Below are positions 25,573 to 33,240 of a stretch of 64,000 bases of DNA, in pieces; the first letter of the stretch is position 1, and the number at the start of each line of letters is the position of its first letter. Below the pieces are notes generated by a model, which did no database searches, was not told the origin of the DNA, and worked only from the letters and a program-made list of their open reading frames with translations. Origin of the DNA: Streptomyces coacervatus (GTDB lineage: Bacteria; Actinomycetota; Actinomycetes; Streptomycetales; Streptomycetaceae); contig NZ_JARHTP010000008.1 in NCBI RefSeq assembly GCF_029223485.1, forward strand, positions 413,375-477,374, given 5' to 3'. Both the position numbers and the translations under genes were made by a program.

Positions 25573-26823
25573 TTAGGTGGGATCGGCGACCGGGTCGGCG
25601 ACGGGAGCGGCTTTCTCGGCTGCCCTCCCGTGCGGTTCGGCGGGCGCCGGCCGCAGGCGGGTGGCGGCCCAGGTCGCGGGCAGGGCCACGATCATGACGA
25701 TCAGGGCCAGTACGAACACCGAGTCGACGCCGTGGGCTTCGACGGCCCAGCCGCCCGCGGCCGCTCCCCCGGCGATGCCCGCGTTGACGGCGGAGGCGCC
25801 GAGCGTGGCCGCGAGGTCGCCGCCGGGGCCGGCCAAAGTGATCACCCGCAGCTGGAAGGAGGGCACCAGGCCGAAGCCGACCAGCCCCCACACGGCGAGC
25901 GCGACGGCGGTCAGGGCCGGGTTGTGGCCGACGTAGTGCAGGGCGGTGAGGATGAGGGCGAGCGCGACATTGGCCACCACGAGGGTGGTGGCCGCCCCCC
26001 GGTCGGCGAACCGGCCGCCGCCGAACACGCCGACGGCGCTGGCGATTCCGTAGACGAGCAGGAAGGCGCTGACCGCGCCGCCGGAGATGCCGGTGACGTC
26101 CTCCAGGTAGGAGGCGAGGTAGGTGAAGGCGGCGAACTGGCCGCCGAGCAGCAGCAGTCCGACGCCCAGCTGGGCCAACACCCTTGACGCGAAGGCGTGT
26201 CGGGCCTGCGAGCCGAGCCCGGTCGGGCCGGTGATGCCGATCCGTGGCACGAAGGCGAGCGTGGCGACGAGAGCCAGCGCGCCGAGGGCGACGATGCCGA
26301 CGAAGGTGGCCTGCCAGCCGATCGCGTTGCCGACCAGGGTGCCCAGCGGCACGCCGATGACGGTGGAGACGGCGATCCCGCCGAACACCATCGCCACGGC
26401 CCGGCCCTGCTGCCCGGCCGGCACCAGATGCGCGGCGAGCGCGGAGGCCACGCCGATGAACAGGCCGTGGATGGCGCCGGTGATGACGCGCGCCACGATC
26501 AGGGCGCCGAAGCTGGTCGTGACCGCTGCGAGGAGGTTCCCGACGAGGAACACGGACAGTGCCGACCACAGCAGCAGATGGCGGCCGAGCCGGATGGTCA
26601 CCGCCGTGAGCAGGGGGCCGCCGATGCAGATGCCGAGGGCGTAGGCGGTGACCAGCAGCCCGGCCGTGCCGACCGAGACACCGGTGTCCTTGGCGATGAG
26701 GTTCAGGATTCCTACGATGACGAGTTCCGCCGTGCCGATGACGAACGCGCCCAGGGCGAGGGTCCCCAGGGCGAGTCGGGTGCGACGCGCCTGGTCCTCC
26801 TGTGTGTGCTCAGCGGTGGTCAC
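25573..26823 (-). CDS. MFS transporter, DHA1 (AraJ/PbuE-like) exporter
   Basis: A 416-residue membrane protein with 12 predicted helices. It starts at GTG 26823 (GGAAGG 8 bases upstream) and overlaps the EthD gene by 14 bases. The DHA1 pattern is seen in LGAFVIGTAELVIVGILNLI, GGPLLTAVTIRLGRH and GVPLGTLVGNAIGWQATF. It probably exports the product, or an intermediate, of the surrounding operon. The C-terminal tail is hydrophilic and Ala/Pro-rich. Confidence 0.85.
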   Translation of the reverse strand: MTTAEHTQEDQARRTRLALGTLALGAFVIGTAELVIVGILNLIAKDTGVSVGTAGLLVTAYALGICIGGPLLTAVTIRLGRHLLLWSALSVFLVGNLLAAVTTSFGALIVARVITGAIHGLFIGVASALAAHLVPAGQQGRAVAMVFGGIAVSTVIGVPLGTLVGNAIGWQATFVGIVALGALALVATLAFVPRIGITGPTGLGSQARHAFASRVLAQLGVGLLLLGGQFAAFTYLASYLEDVTGISGGAVSAFLLVYGIASAVGVFGGGRFADRGAATTLVVANVALALILTALHYVGHNPALTAVALAVWGLVGFGLVPSFQLRVITLAGPGGDLAATLGASAVNAGIAGGAAAGGWAVEAHGVDSVFVLALIVMIVALPATWAATRLRPAPAEPHGRAAEKAAPVADPVADPT

Positions 26824-27517
26824 GTGCTTCGCCTTCCGAGCCGATGATCCAGTGCTCCTTGACCGCCATGTGGTGCAGATAGCGGGGCTGTACGAAGGTG
26901 ACGAGGTCGTCCTTGGCCTTCGCGTACTCCTCGGAGGCCACTGCCTTCTCCAGGTCTTCGAGGCTGTCGAAGGAGAGCAGGTACGCGGCATCGAGGAGAG
27001 CCTCGCCGATGGCGTAGGCGCCGTCCCGGGTGAAGCACTGGAGGTAGCGGCGCAGGCCCGGCACCTGGAGCATCAGCTCGGCGTGCTCGCCGAGGCTGCG
27101 CTCGCGGAACTGCTCGACGGTGGTGCCCTCGGTGCGCTTGACCAGGGCGACGATCTTCACGCCGTCCTCGGGCGCAGGGTGGTCACCGGCCCGCAGGACG
27201 TGGGCGTCGGTGTCGAGGACGACGGTGCGCCAGAAGGCGGCCCACCTGGGCTCGTCGAGCCGGGCGCCCTCCAGGAACTCCGGGGTCTGCAGCGAAGCGA
27301 GCTGGTCCTCGTCGTTCTCCAGCCAGATCTCCGCGATACCGCTCCACAGCGGGTCGTCGGGCTCCGGCCCGAAGGGGATACGGGTGTCGATCAGGTACTT
27401 CCTGATCTGCGGGATCTTGCTCGCGTACTGCACCGCGTGGACGTCGACCCAGTAGTCCTGGAACTCCTGCTCGGACATGCCGGGTTTGGGGTGGGCGAAG
27501 ATCAGCTGGTGGATCAT
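26810..27517 (-). CDS. Tandem EthD-domain protein
   Basis: A 235-residue protein made of two EthD-like dimeric alpha+beta barrel halves (about 1-115 and 120-235). The first contains HPKPGMSEQEFQDYWVDVHA, the usual EthD start, and the second ALVKRTEGTTVEQFRERSLGEHA. EthD-domain proteins act in ether degradation and as cyclases or decarboxylases in fungal polyketide pathways. Start ATG 27517 with GGAGGAA. The next upstream gene ends 14 bases away. Confidence 0.78.
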   Translation of the reverse strand: MIHQLIFAHPKPGMSEQEFQDYWVDVHAVQYASKIPQIRKYLIDTRIPFGPEPDDPLWSGIAEIWLENDEDQLASLQTPEFLEGARLDEPRWAAFWRTVVLDTDAHVLRAGDHPAPEDGVKIVALVKRTEGTTVEQFRERSLGEHAELMLQVPGLRRYLQCFTRDGAYAIGEALLDAAYLLSFDSLEDLEKAVASEEYAKAKDDLVTFVQPRYLHHMAVKEHWIIGSEGEARDHR

Positions 27518-27531
27518 GGCTTCCTCCGTGA

Positions 27532-27840
27532 TCAGACCTTGTAGGCCTTCTTGACGTCCTCGGCGAAGCCGAGGTACTCCCGCAGCGGCCAGACCTCCTC
27601 GAACTCGAGGTACTCGCGCATGGGCAGCCGGCCGAGCGCGGTCCGGTCCAGTTCCTCGGCGCTCGGGGACTCGATGATTCCGATCACCCGTTTCTGCGCG
27701 GCGACCTTCCACAGGCCGACGGCGAATCCGGAGTCGAGGGTCTCCTGGGCGTGTTCGGCCTCTTCGCGCTCGATCTCCCAGAGTTCGTCCAGGGAGATCC
27801 GTCCCTCGTGGTTCCAGCGCATCTGGACGTAGAACAACAT
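27532..27840 (-). CDS. Muconolactone delta-isomerase-like small protein
   Basis: A 102-residue protein with the ferredoxin-like fold of muconolactone isomerase. It begins MLFYVQMRWN and has ISLDELWEIEREEAEHAQ and a mid segment VGLWKVAAQKRVIGIIES. In the beta-ketoadipate pathway this family shifts a double bond in a lactone. Here no other pathway enzyme is present, so it is probably a relative with a different ring substrate. Confidence 0.75.
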   Translation of the reverse strand: MLFYVQMRWNHEGRISLDELWEIEREEAEHAQETLDSGFAVGLWKVAAQKRVIGIIESPSAEELDRTALGRLPMREYLEFEEVWPLREYLGFAEDVKKAYKV

Positions 27841-27866
27841 GGGGGTTCCTTAGGGCAGTTGGGGGT

Positions 27867-28901
27867 TCAGGCCGCCGCGAGTGCCGCTATCCGCGTGGTG
27901 ATCGGGTCGTTCTCGCCGAAGACCTCGACGGCCAGGTCGTACGGCGTCCTGCCGTCGTGGCCGACCAGGTCGGTGCGGGCGCCGGCGTCGAGCAGGACGG
28001 TCACGCAGTCGGCGTAGCCGTGCCACAGGGCGTCGTGCAGCGGGGTGTAGCCGTTGGTGGCGCCCTGGAAGTCGAGGTCTATGCCGGGGCAGTCGACCAG
28101 GTCGGCGGTGATGTCGGCGTGGCCGTTGTAGACGGCCTTGTGCAGGGGCACGGCGCCGAAGCAGGGCTCGACCGCGTTGATGTCGGCGCCCGCGTCGAGC
28201 AGCAGCCGGACGATCTCGCCGTGGCCGTCGCGGGAGGCGACGAGCAGCGGGGTGTGGGCGTCGTTGAAGCCGTTGAGGAAAGGCGCGCGGGCGTCGATCT
28301 CGGCGCCGTCGGCGAGGAGTCGACGTACCGCCTCGGTGTCCCCGGCGGCGGTGGCGGCCATCAGGGGCTGGGCCTCGACGGCGCTGGCGTCGTGCTCCCG
28401 GCGCTCCTTCAGGAGCTGCTCGGCGCGCAGCAGCTTGTCCTTGCCGAAGGTGTTGACGTTGAGCTCGTAGGCGAAGTGCTCTTCGAGCGAGAAGCCGTAG
28501 TGGGTGTGCAGCTTGAGGCCCGCACCCTGGTCGAGGAGGTACTCCACGAGGTCCGGGTACTTGTACCAGAGGGCGTCCATCAGCGGGGTGTGCCCGGTGG
28601 TGGGGGCCACGGCGTCCACGAAGGCACCCGCCTCGACAAGCTGCCGGGTGACGTCCAGGCTGCCGCCCTGGCAGGCCTTGTGCAGCGCGGTCGCGCCGGC
28701 CCTGGTGTCGGCGGTGTGGACGTCGGCGCCGGACGCGAGCAGCGTCTCGACCGTGGCCGGGTCGGCCTGGCCCGCGGCGATCATCAGGACGGTGAGGCCG
28801 GAGGAGTGCTCCCGGGTGCTCGGGTCGGCGCCGGCGTCGAGCAGCCGCCGCACCCCGTCGACGGAACGGCCGCGTACGGCCGCGATCAGTTCGGCGCTCA
28901 T
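27867..28901 (-). CDS. Ankyrin-repeat protein
   Basis: A 344-residue protein composed almost entirely of ankyrin repeats (at least seven): VDGVRRLLDAGADPS, ATALHKACQGGSLDVTRQL, HTPLMDALWYKYPDLVEYLL, HTPLLVASRDGHGEIVRLL and YTPLHDALWHGYADCVTVLL. A divergent segment with NVNTFGKDKLLRAEQLL interrupts the array. It has no signal peptide. Start ATG 28901 overlaps the SnoaL gene stop as ATGA. Ankyrin proteins bind other proteins. Inside an enzyme operon it may scaffold the small barrel proteins or bind a partner enzyme, but there is no direct evidence. Confidence 0.85.
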   Translation of the reverse strand: MSAELIAAVRGRSVDGVRRLLDAGADPSTREHSSGLTVLMIAAGQADPATVETLLASGADVHTADTRAGATALHKACQGGSLDVTRQLVEAGAFVDAVAPTTGHTPLMDALWYKYPDLVEYLLDQGAGLKLHTHYGFSLEEHFAYELNVNTFGKDKLLRAEQLLKERREHDASAVEAQPLMAATAAGDTEAVRRLLADGAEIDARAPFLNGFNDAHTPLLVASRDGHGEIVRLLLDAGADINAVEPCFGAVPLHKAVYNGHADITADLVDCPGIDLDFQGATNGYTPLHDALWHGYADCVTVLLDAGARTDLVGHDGRTPYDLAVEVFGENDPITTRIAALAAA

Positions 28902-29335
28902 GAGGCCACCGCCGTGCCCCGGATCGCGCGGATGATCTGCGAGGGGTCGGTGTGCGACTCCCAGCGGACGATCCGGCCGTCGCGGACGGTCAGCCAGTGG
29001 GTGAAGATGATCTCGAAGTCGATGCCGGTCTCCTTCACCCGGGAGATCTCGTGGATGATCCCGGCGGCCTTCTCGCCGTCGACGACGAGATCGAGCAGCT
29101 CTTCGGAGATCACGTCGCACTGTCCGGCGAACACCCCGACGCTGTCGGCGACTTCGGCGCTGCTGTGCAGGGTGCCGATCCACTTCATGTCGTCGTTGTA
29201 GCCGGGCACGGGGCGGTAGTTGATCCATTCGACGTCGTCGGCGAGGAGCCCGAGCGCGGTGCCGAAGTCGCCGCTCGTCAGGGCGGCGAACCACCGCTTG
29301 GCAACGTCCCGGGTCTGCTCGGTGAGGTCGCTCAT
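28898..29335 (-). CDS. SnoaL-like protein (1)
   Basis: A 145-residue NTF2/SnoaL-fold protein. It begins with a helix (VAKRWFAALTSGDFGTALGLL), then DDVEWINYRPVPG and a C-terminal DGRIVRWESHTDPSQII. Members include polyketide cyclases and ring hydroxylases as well as ketosteroid-isomerase-like enzymes. It is coupled by ATGA overlap to the ankyrin gene. Confidence 0.8.
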   Translation of the reverse strand: MSDLTEQTRDVAKRWFAALTSGDFGTALGLLADDVEWINYRPVPGYNDDMKWIGTLHSSAEVADSVGVFAGQCDVISEELLDLVVDGEKAAGIIHEISRVKETGIDFEIIFTHWLTVRDGRIVRWESHTDPSQIIRAIRGTAVAS

Positions 29336-29364
29336 GTCTTCTCCTTATGTCCGGACCGCCGGTC

Positions 29365-29817
29365 CTACTGGCTGTCCGGAGGGGTCATGATCTGCTGGTT
29401 GCCGTCCGCCCACAGCGCCGTCATCACCACGCCGGCGATGCGCCAGCCGGACGCGGTGCGGGTCAGGTCGAAGCGGTAGCGGCCGCCGAGCGTCCAGGTC
29501 GGGCCGCCGTGCGCGTTGGGCAGCAGATGGGTGGCCTGGAAGTGGGCGGTGAGGACCGCCTCGTCCCCGTGCACCTCGGCGAGCTGGTTGCCGATCAGGT
29601 GCTGGGTGGCCTGGAGGTGGCCGAGCCCGGCCCGCCAGTCGGCGATGATCCGGTCGGGGGTGCTGACCGCCGGCTGCCCGCCGAAGAGGCTCGTGTAGTC
29701 CAGGGTGACCTTCTCCGCGAGCAGGGCGGGCAGGGCGTCCCACTGGCGCAGGTCGACGTGCCATAGCATCCTGGTGCAGGTCTCGATCACGTCGATCCGG
29801 TCTTCGGCGGACGTCAT
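29365..29817 (-). CDS. SnoaL-like protein (2), first gene of the long minus-strand operon
   Basis: A 150-residue NTF2-fold protein, begins MTSAEDRIDVIETCTRMLW and resembles SnoaL_4-type proteins (dehydratase/isomerase-like), with YDTSLF-type core seen as LDYTSLFGG and GRYRFDLTRTASGWRI. The start is ATG 29817 with GGAG 6 bases upstream. It heads the run of genes to 17592. The divergent promoter region to the LLM gene carries two inverted repeats. Confidence 0.78.
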   Translation of the reverse strand: MTSAEDRIDVIETCTRMLWHVDLRQWDALPALLAEKVTLDYTSLFGGQPAVSTPDRIIADWRAGLGHLQATQHLIGNQLAEVHGDEAVLTAHFQATHLLPNAHGGPTWTLGGRYRFDLTRTASGWRIAGVVMTALWADGNQQIMTPPDSQ

Positions 29818-29959
29818 GGGCAACTCCGTGGGGACGCACCCGAGTCGGTGGCGGGCGTGCGGGACGATCGGTCCCGGCCGACGCTAGTGACGGGGCCGGA
29901 GGCGAGGCCGTGGCGCCGGGTCCGCCCGGCACACTCTGCGAGCTCCGCCCGGGTACTAC

Positions 29960-30000
29960 GTCAGTTCATTCGATCTGACCGCTCACTTGACGCAGTGTCA
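29960..30000. promoter_or_regulatory. Two inverted repeats in divergent promoter region
   Basis: GTCAG-N10-CTGAC (29960-29979) and TGAC-N5-GTCA (29988-30000) lie between the SnoaL operon (start 29817, minus) and the LLM unit (start 30104, plus). A TTGACG hexamer overlaps the second and could be a plus-strand -35 box. Likely operator for a local regulator, perhaps the LysR protein at 31106. The rest of 29818-30103 shows no other gene. Confidence 0.45.
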
Positions 30001-30103
30001 TTCGGCGTGTGACGGAGTGCCGGAACCGGCGGCGCGGCGCCGCCCGGGGGGCGGGTCGGCTGGGGACGGTGGGACGACCGGATCGACCCACGAGGAGGCA
30101 CTG

Positions 30104-30169
30104 ATGGTGAACACCAGGGCACTGCGGACCACGTCCTCAGAGGACGACGGCTGGGGTCTGGTCGGCTGA
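30104..30169 (+). CDS. 21-codon ORF translationally coupled to LLM gene
   Basis: ATG 30104 follows a near-perfect ribosome site GAGGAGG (30092-30098) at 5 bases. The product is 21 residues: it begins MVNTRALRTT and ends SSEDDGWGLVG. Its stop is 2 bases before the LLM ATG, which has no good ribosome site of its own, so this ORF probably drives LLM translation. It could be a leader peptide or a precursor peptide. There is no signal sequence. I do not recognise it. Confidence 0.5.
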   Translation: MVNTRALRTTSSEDDGWGLVG

Positions 30170-30171
30170 GC

Positions 30172-31047
30172 ATGCGTATCGGAGCGGTGTTCCCGCAGAC
30201 GGAGATCGGCGCGGACCCGGGCGCGGTACGCGCCTGGGCCGAGGCCGTGGAGGAGCTGGGCTTTGCGCACGCGGTCGCCTTCGACCACGTACTCGGCGCC
30301 GGCACCGCCACCCGCCCCGGCTGGTACGGCTACACCAGCGAAGACCTCTTCCACGAGGTCTTCGTGCTGTTCGGCTACCTCGCCGGCGTCACCCGCACCC
30401 TGGAGCTCGTCACCGGGGTTCTCGTCCTGCCCCAGCGGCAGACCGCCCTGGTGGCCAAGCAGGCCGCCGAGGTCGACGTGCTCAGCGGCGGCCGGCTGCG
30501 GCTCGGGGTGGGCATCGGCTGGAACCGGGTCGAGTACGACACCCTGGGCGCGACCTTCACCGACCGGGGCGCCCGTAGCGCCGAACAGGTCGAGGTCCTG
30601 CGGGCGTTGTGGGCGGAGCCCACAGTCACGTACGAGGGGCGCTGGCACCGGATCGAGGACGCCGGGATCCTGCCCCGTCCGGTGCGTGGGCGTATCCCTG
30701 TGTGGTTCGGCGGCAATGCGGAGGCGGTGTTGCGGCGGGCCGGCGCCCTTGGCGACGGCTGGCTCCCTCAACGTCCACCGGACGAGACGGCGCGGGCCAT
30801 GGTGCGCCGTGTGCGGTCGTATGCCTTGCAGGCCGGGCGTGATCCCGGTGTGCTCGGGTTCGAGGCGCGCCTCAAGCTTGCGGAGGTGTCGGAGGGCAAG
30901 TGGGCGGAGTTTGTGGCGGGTTGGCGGGATCTGGGGGCGACGCATCTTTGTTTGAGCACGATGGGGCTGGGGCTGGCGACCGTTGACGACCACATCAGGA
31001 TGCTCCGGAGTGCGTTGCGAGAATTGGGGCCAGTCGCTTGTGAGTGA
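30172..31047 (+). CDS. LLM-class (F420-dependent-type) oxidoreductase
   Basis: A 291-residue luciferase-like monooxygenase family protein (TIM barrel). Markers are AEELGFAHAVAFDHVLG-type N-terminus, LVLPQRQTALVAKQAAEVD, SGGRLRLGVGIGWNRVEYD and IPVWFGGNAEAVLRRAG, typical of the F420-dependent subgroup found in actinomycetes. It would reduce or oxidise a small organic substrate using F420 or FMN. It is divergent from the long minus-strand operon, which contains an F420/NADP reductase-like gene, and both may belong to one pathway. Confidence 0.85.
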   Translation: MRIGAVFPQTEIGADPGAVRAWAEAVEELGFAHAVAFDHVLGAGTATRPGWYGYTSEDLFHEVFVLFGYLAGVTRTLELVTGVLVLPQRQTALVAKQAAEVDVLSGGRLRLGVGIGWNRVEYDTLGATFTDRGARSAEQVEVLRALWAEPTVTYEGRWHRIEDAGILPRPVRGRIPVWFGGNAEAVLRRAGALGDGWLPQRPPDETARAMVRRVRSYALQAGRDPGVLGFEARLKLAEVSEGKWAEFVAGWRDLGATHLCLSTMGLGLATVDDHIRMLRSALRELGPVACE

Positions 31048-31057
31048 GCTGCGGGTC

Positions 31058-31093
31058 GGTGGGGGCTGGTCGCGCAGTTCCCCGCGCCCCTAA
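31058..31093. repeat. Streptomyces-type interspersed repeat with hairpin
   Basis: The sequence GGGGGCTGGTCGCGCAGTTC followed by CCCGCGCCCC is a short repeat very common between genes in Streptomyces genomes. A related copy is at 53470-53536. It can fold into a GC hairpin and lies between the convergent LLM and LysR genes, where it may terminate both. Confidence 0.7.
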
Positions 31094-31105
31094 GAACAAG
31101 AGCCT

Positions 31106-32002
31106 TCAGCGGGCGTATTCCTCTGCCAGGAACCGGATTGATTGGTCCGTGAAGACTCGCATCTCACGTGTGAGGTTCTTTCCGCGGCGCCAAGCCAGCT
31201 GTGTGAACACCTCGAATGGGATGTCCCAGTCCAGCTTCACCAGGACGCCGGAATCCAAGGTGTCCTGAACACAGGTTGTCGGCAGCAGACTGATCCCAAG
31301 CCCGGCGGCAACCCCCCGCTTGATGGACTCAATCGTTCCGAACTCCAAAAACGGCAACGCCTCCCCCGTCCCGTCGTTCAACTCGGCCTCGAACAGCTCC
31401 CGATAGGCGCAGCCGGCCTCCGCGGAAATGACCTGAGTGCGGCGTAGTTCCTCCGTCGTCACCTTCGGCAGTTGGGTCAGGGGGTGGTCGGGGGCTGCCA
31501 CCACGGTGAGCGGTTCGGAGCCCAGGACCTCGGTCTGTACGCCCGGGTGCTGGGTCTCCGCCTCCATCAGGAAGCCCATGTCGAACATGCCCTGGCGCAG
31601 TGCATGGCAGGTCTCCGCGCACAGGCTCGGGCGCAGCACGATGTGCAGGGCGGGGTAGCGGTGGTGGAAGAACTCCAGCAGGGGCGGCATCCGGTAGGAG
31701 GTGATGCTCTCCATCGAGCCTATGGTCAGTACGCCGGAGGGGTCCCCGGAGCCGACCGTGGCGCCGCGTGCCTCGCCGGCCAGGGCGAGCATCTGCTCGG
31801 CGTAGGGCAGCAGTCGCTGTCCCGCCTCGGTGAGCTGGATGCGGCCGCCGAGCCGGTCGAAGAGGTCGACGCCCAGGGACATCTCCAGTCCCTTTATCTG
31901 GCTGGTGACGCTGGATTGCGCATACTTCAGCTCCGTCGCCGCCTTCGAGAAACTGAGCAGCGTGGCCACCTTGTGGAACGCTGCCAGCTGCCTGATGTCC
32001 AT
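31106..32002 (-). CDS. LysR-family transcriptional regulator
   Basis: A 298-residue LysR regulator. Its N-terminal winged HTH is MDIRQLAAFHKVATLLSFSK, then KYAQSSVTSQIKGLE. The effector domain follows from about residue 90 (GVLTIGSMES, LRQGMFDMGFL, GVAAGLGISLLP). The start is ATG 32002 with AGGAGAAG. It lies convergent to the LLM gene and could control the LLM/SnoaL divergent region or the PKS cluster that starts beyond it. Which of the two is not shown. Confidence 0.88.
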   Translation of the reverse strand: MDIRQLAAFHKVATLLSFSKAATELKYAQSSVTSQIKGLEMSLGVDLFDRLGGRIQLTEAGQRLLPYAEQMLALAGEARGATVGSGDPSGVLTIGSMESITSYRMPPLLEFFHHRYPALHIVLRPSLCAETCHALRQGMFDMGFLMEAETQHPGVQTEVLGSEPLTVVAAPDHPLTQLPKVTTEELRRTQVISAEAGCAYRELFEAELNDGTGEALPFLEFGTIESIKRGVAAGLGISLLPTTCVQDTLDSGVLVKLDWDIPFEVFTQLAWRRGKNLTREMRVFTDQSIRFLAEEYAR

Positions 32003-32114
32003 GGTCTTCTCCTGTACGGGACGACGACGGATGGATTTCCTGTTCCAGCGAATCACCGGGGCGGGCACGGGCGCCATGTCCCGGCGATGTCCCCTTGGGG
32101 ACAGGCGACGTCAG

Positions 32115-33137
32115 CTAGCGGCCAACATCGCCGTATTCCTGGTTCTCGCGGTTCTCGCGGCCGATTATCAGGCCTGCCTGGAATCGGCTGACCGCCCCCA
32201 TTTCCTCCATGATCGCCGAGATGTGGCGGCGGCAGGTCCGGGTCGCCATGCCGAGCCTGCGGGCAATGACCTCGTCCTTCAGGCCGAGGGCCATGAGGCG
32301 GATGATGGAATGCCGTACCTCTTCCGCGACTTGCGGGTATTCGGCGGTCTGCTGGTCCACCTCGAAGGGGCGGCCGATCTGCCAGACCGACTCGAAGGTG
32401 CGGGCCAGATATCCGACGACGGTCGGTTCGGTGATCACGGCGGCGCCGGGGGGCTGCCGGCCGGTGCGCTCCTTGGGGATGAAGGCGATTCTGCGGTCGT
32501 AGATGATGAGCCGTTCGGAGAGTTCGTCGACGGTGCGTACTTCCGCGCCGCGTCGGGTGATCTCCTGGACGTAGGTGCGGGTGGCGAGGCTGGTGCGGGC
32601 GGTGTGCTGGTAGAGGGTGCGCACGCGGACGCCCCTGCGCAGCAGTTCCAGGGTGTGTTCCCGGTCGGCCTCGAGGAGTTCGGGCGGGCGGCCGCCGCCG
32701 GACTGCAGGCTCATGCGCTCGGCGATGCAGCCGTAGCGGGCGCGGTCGATCTCTCGGCGCACCTCCTCTACGTCGTCGAGAACGGTGATGGGCACGTCGG
32801 CGGAGGAGCCGTTCGGGCGGGCACGGTAGTCGGCGGCGAGGGAACGCAACTCCTCGTGGATACGGCCGATTTCGCGTCGGCGGCGGCCGATCTCCACCTC
32901 CAGCGGCGTGACCAGTTCGGCCTCGGCGACCTCGGGGTCCAGGGGGACGACGGGCCGTCCGGGTGCGCTGGGGCTGAGCAGATGCAGATCCTGCAGGGAC
33001 TTGCGGACCTCCTCGACGCCGGTGAGTTCCCTACTGAGGGCGGCGGCGATCTCCTCGTCGTCGAAGCGGCCCAGTTGCAGAGCCGTTTCGTAGGCCTTCG
33101 CCGCAAGGTCGTCGAGAAGAGGAATCTCGTCCGTCAA
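32115..33137 (-). CDS. TrmB-like/LuxR-type transcriptional regulator
   Basis: A 340-residue regulator with a winged-helix, TrmB-like N-terminus (about 1-60), a coiled-coil-rich middle with REIGRIHEELRSL, a phospholipase-D-like sensor-type region (about 150-250: RGVRVRTLYQH, RRIAFIPK) and a C-terminal LuxR HTH (about 275-335: LMALGLKDEVIARRLGMATRTCRRHIS). This combination is common beside actinomycete biosynthetic clusters. Probable cluster-situated regulator of the minus-strand PKS/amino-acid genes immediately upstream. Confidence 0.8.
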   Translation of the reverse strand: MTDEIPLLDDLAAKAYETALQLGRFDDEEIAAALSRELTGVEEVRKSLQDLHLLSPSAPGRPVVPLDPEVAEAELVTPLEVEIGRRRREIGRIHEELRSLAADYRARPNGSSADVPITVLDDVEEVRREIDRARYGCIAERMSLQSGGGRPPELLEADREHTLELLRRGVRVRTLYQHTARTSLATRTYVQEITRRGAEVRTVDELSERLIIYDRRIAFIPKERTGRQPPGAAVITEPTVVGYLARTFESVWQIGRPFEVDQQTAEYPQVAEEVRHSIIRLMALGLKDEVIARRLGMATRTCRRHISAIMEEMGAVSRFQAGLIIGRENRENQEYGDVGR

Positions 33138-33240
33138 TTCCTCACCCCCCTACGAATGTCTCTCCAGCCTAGGACTCCTTCCCGACCCGAACTCCCGTGC
33201 GGCGCACGCCGGCTTGAGAGCGTTAGGTGCGGGGTCGCAT

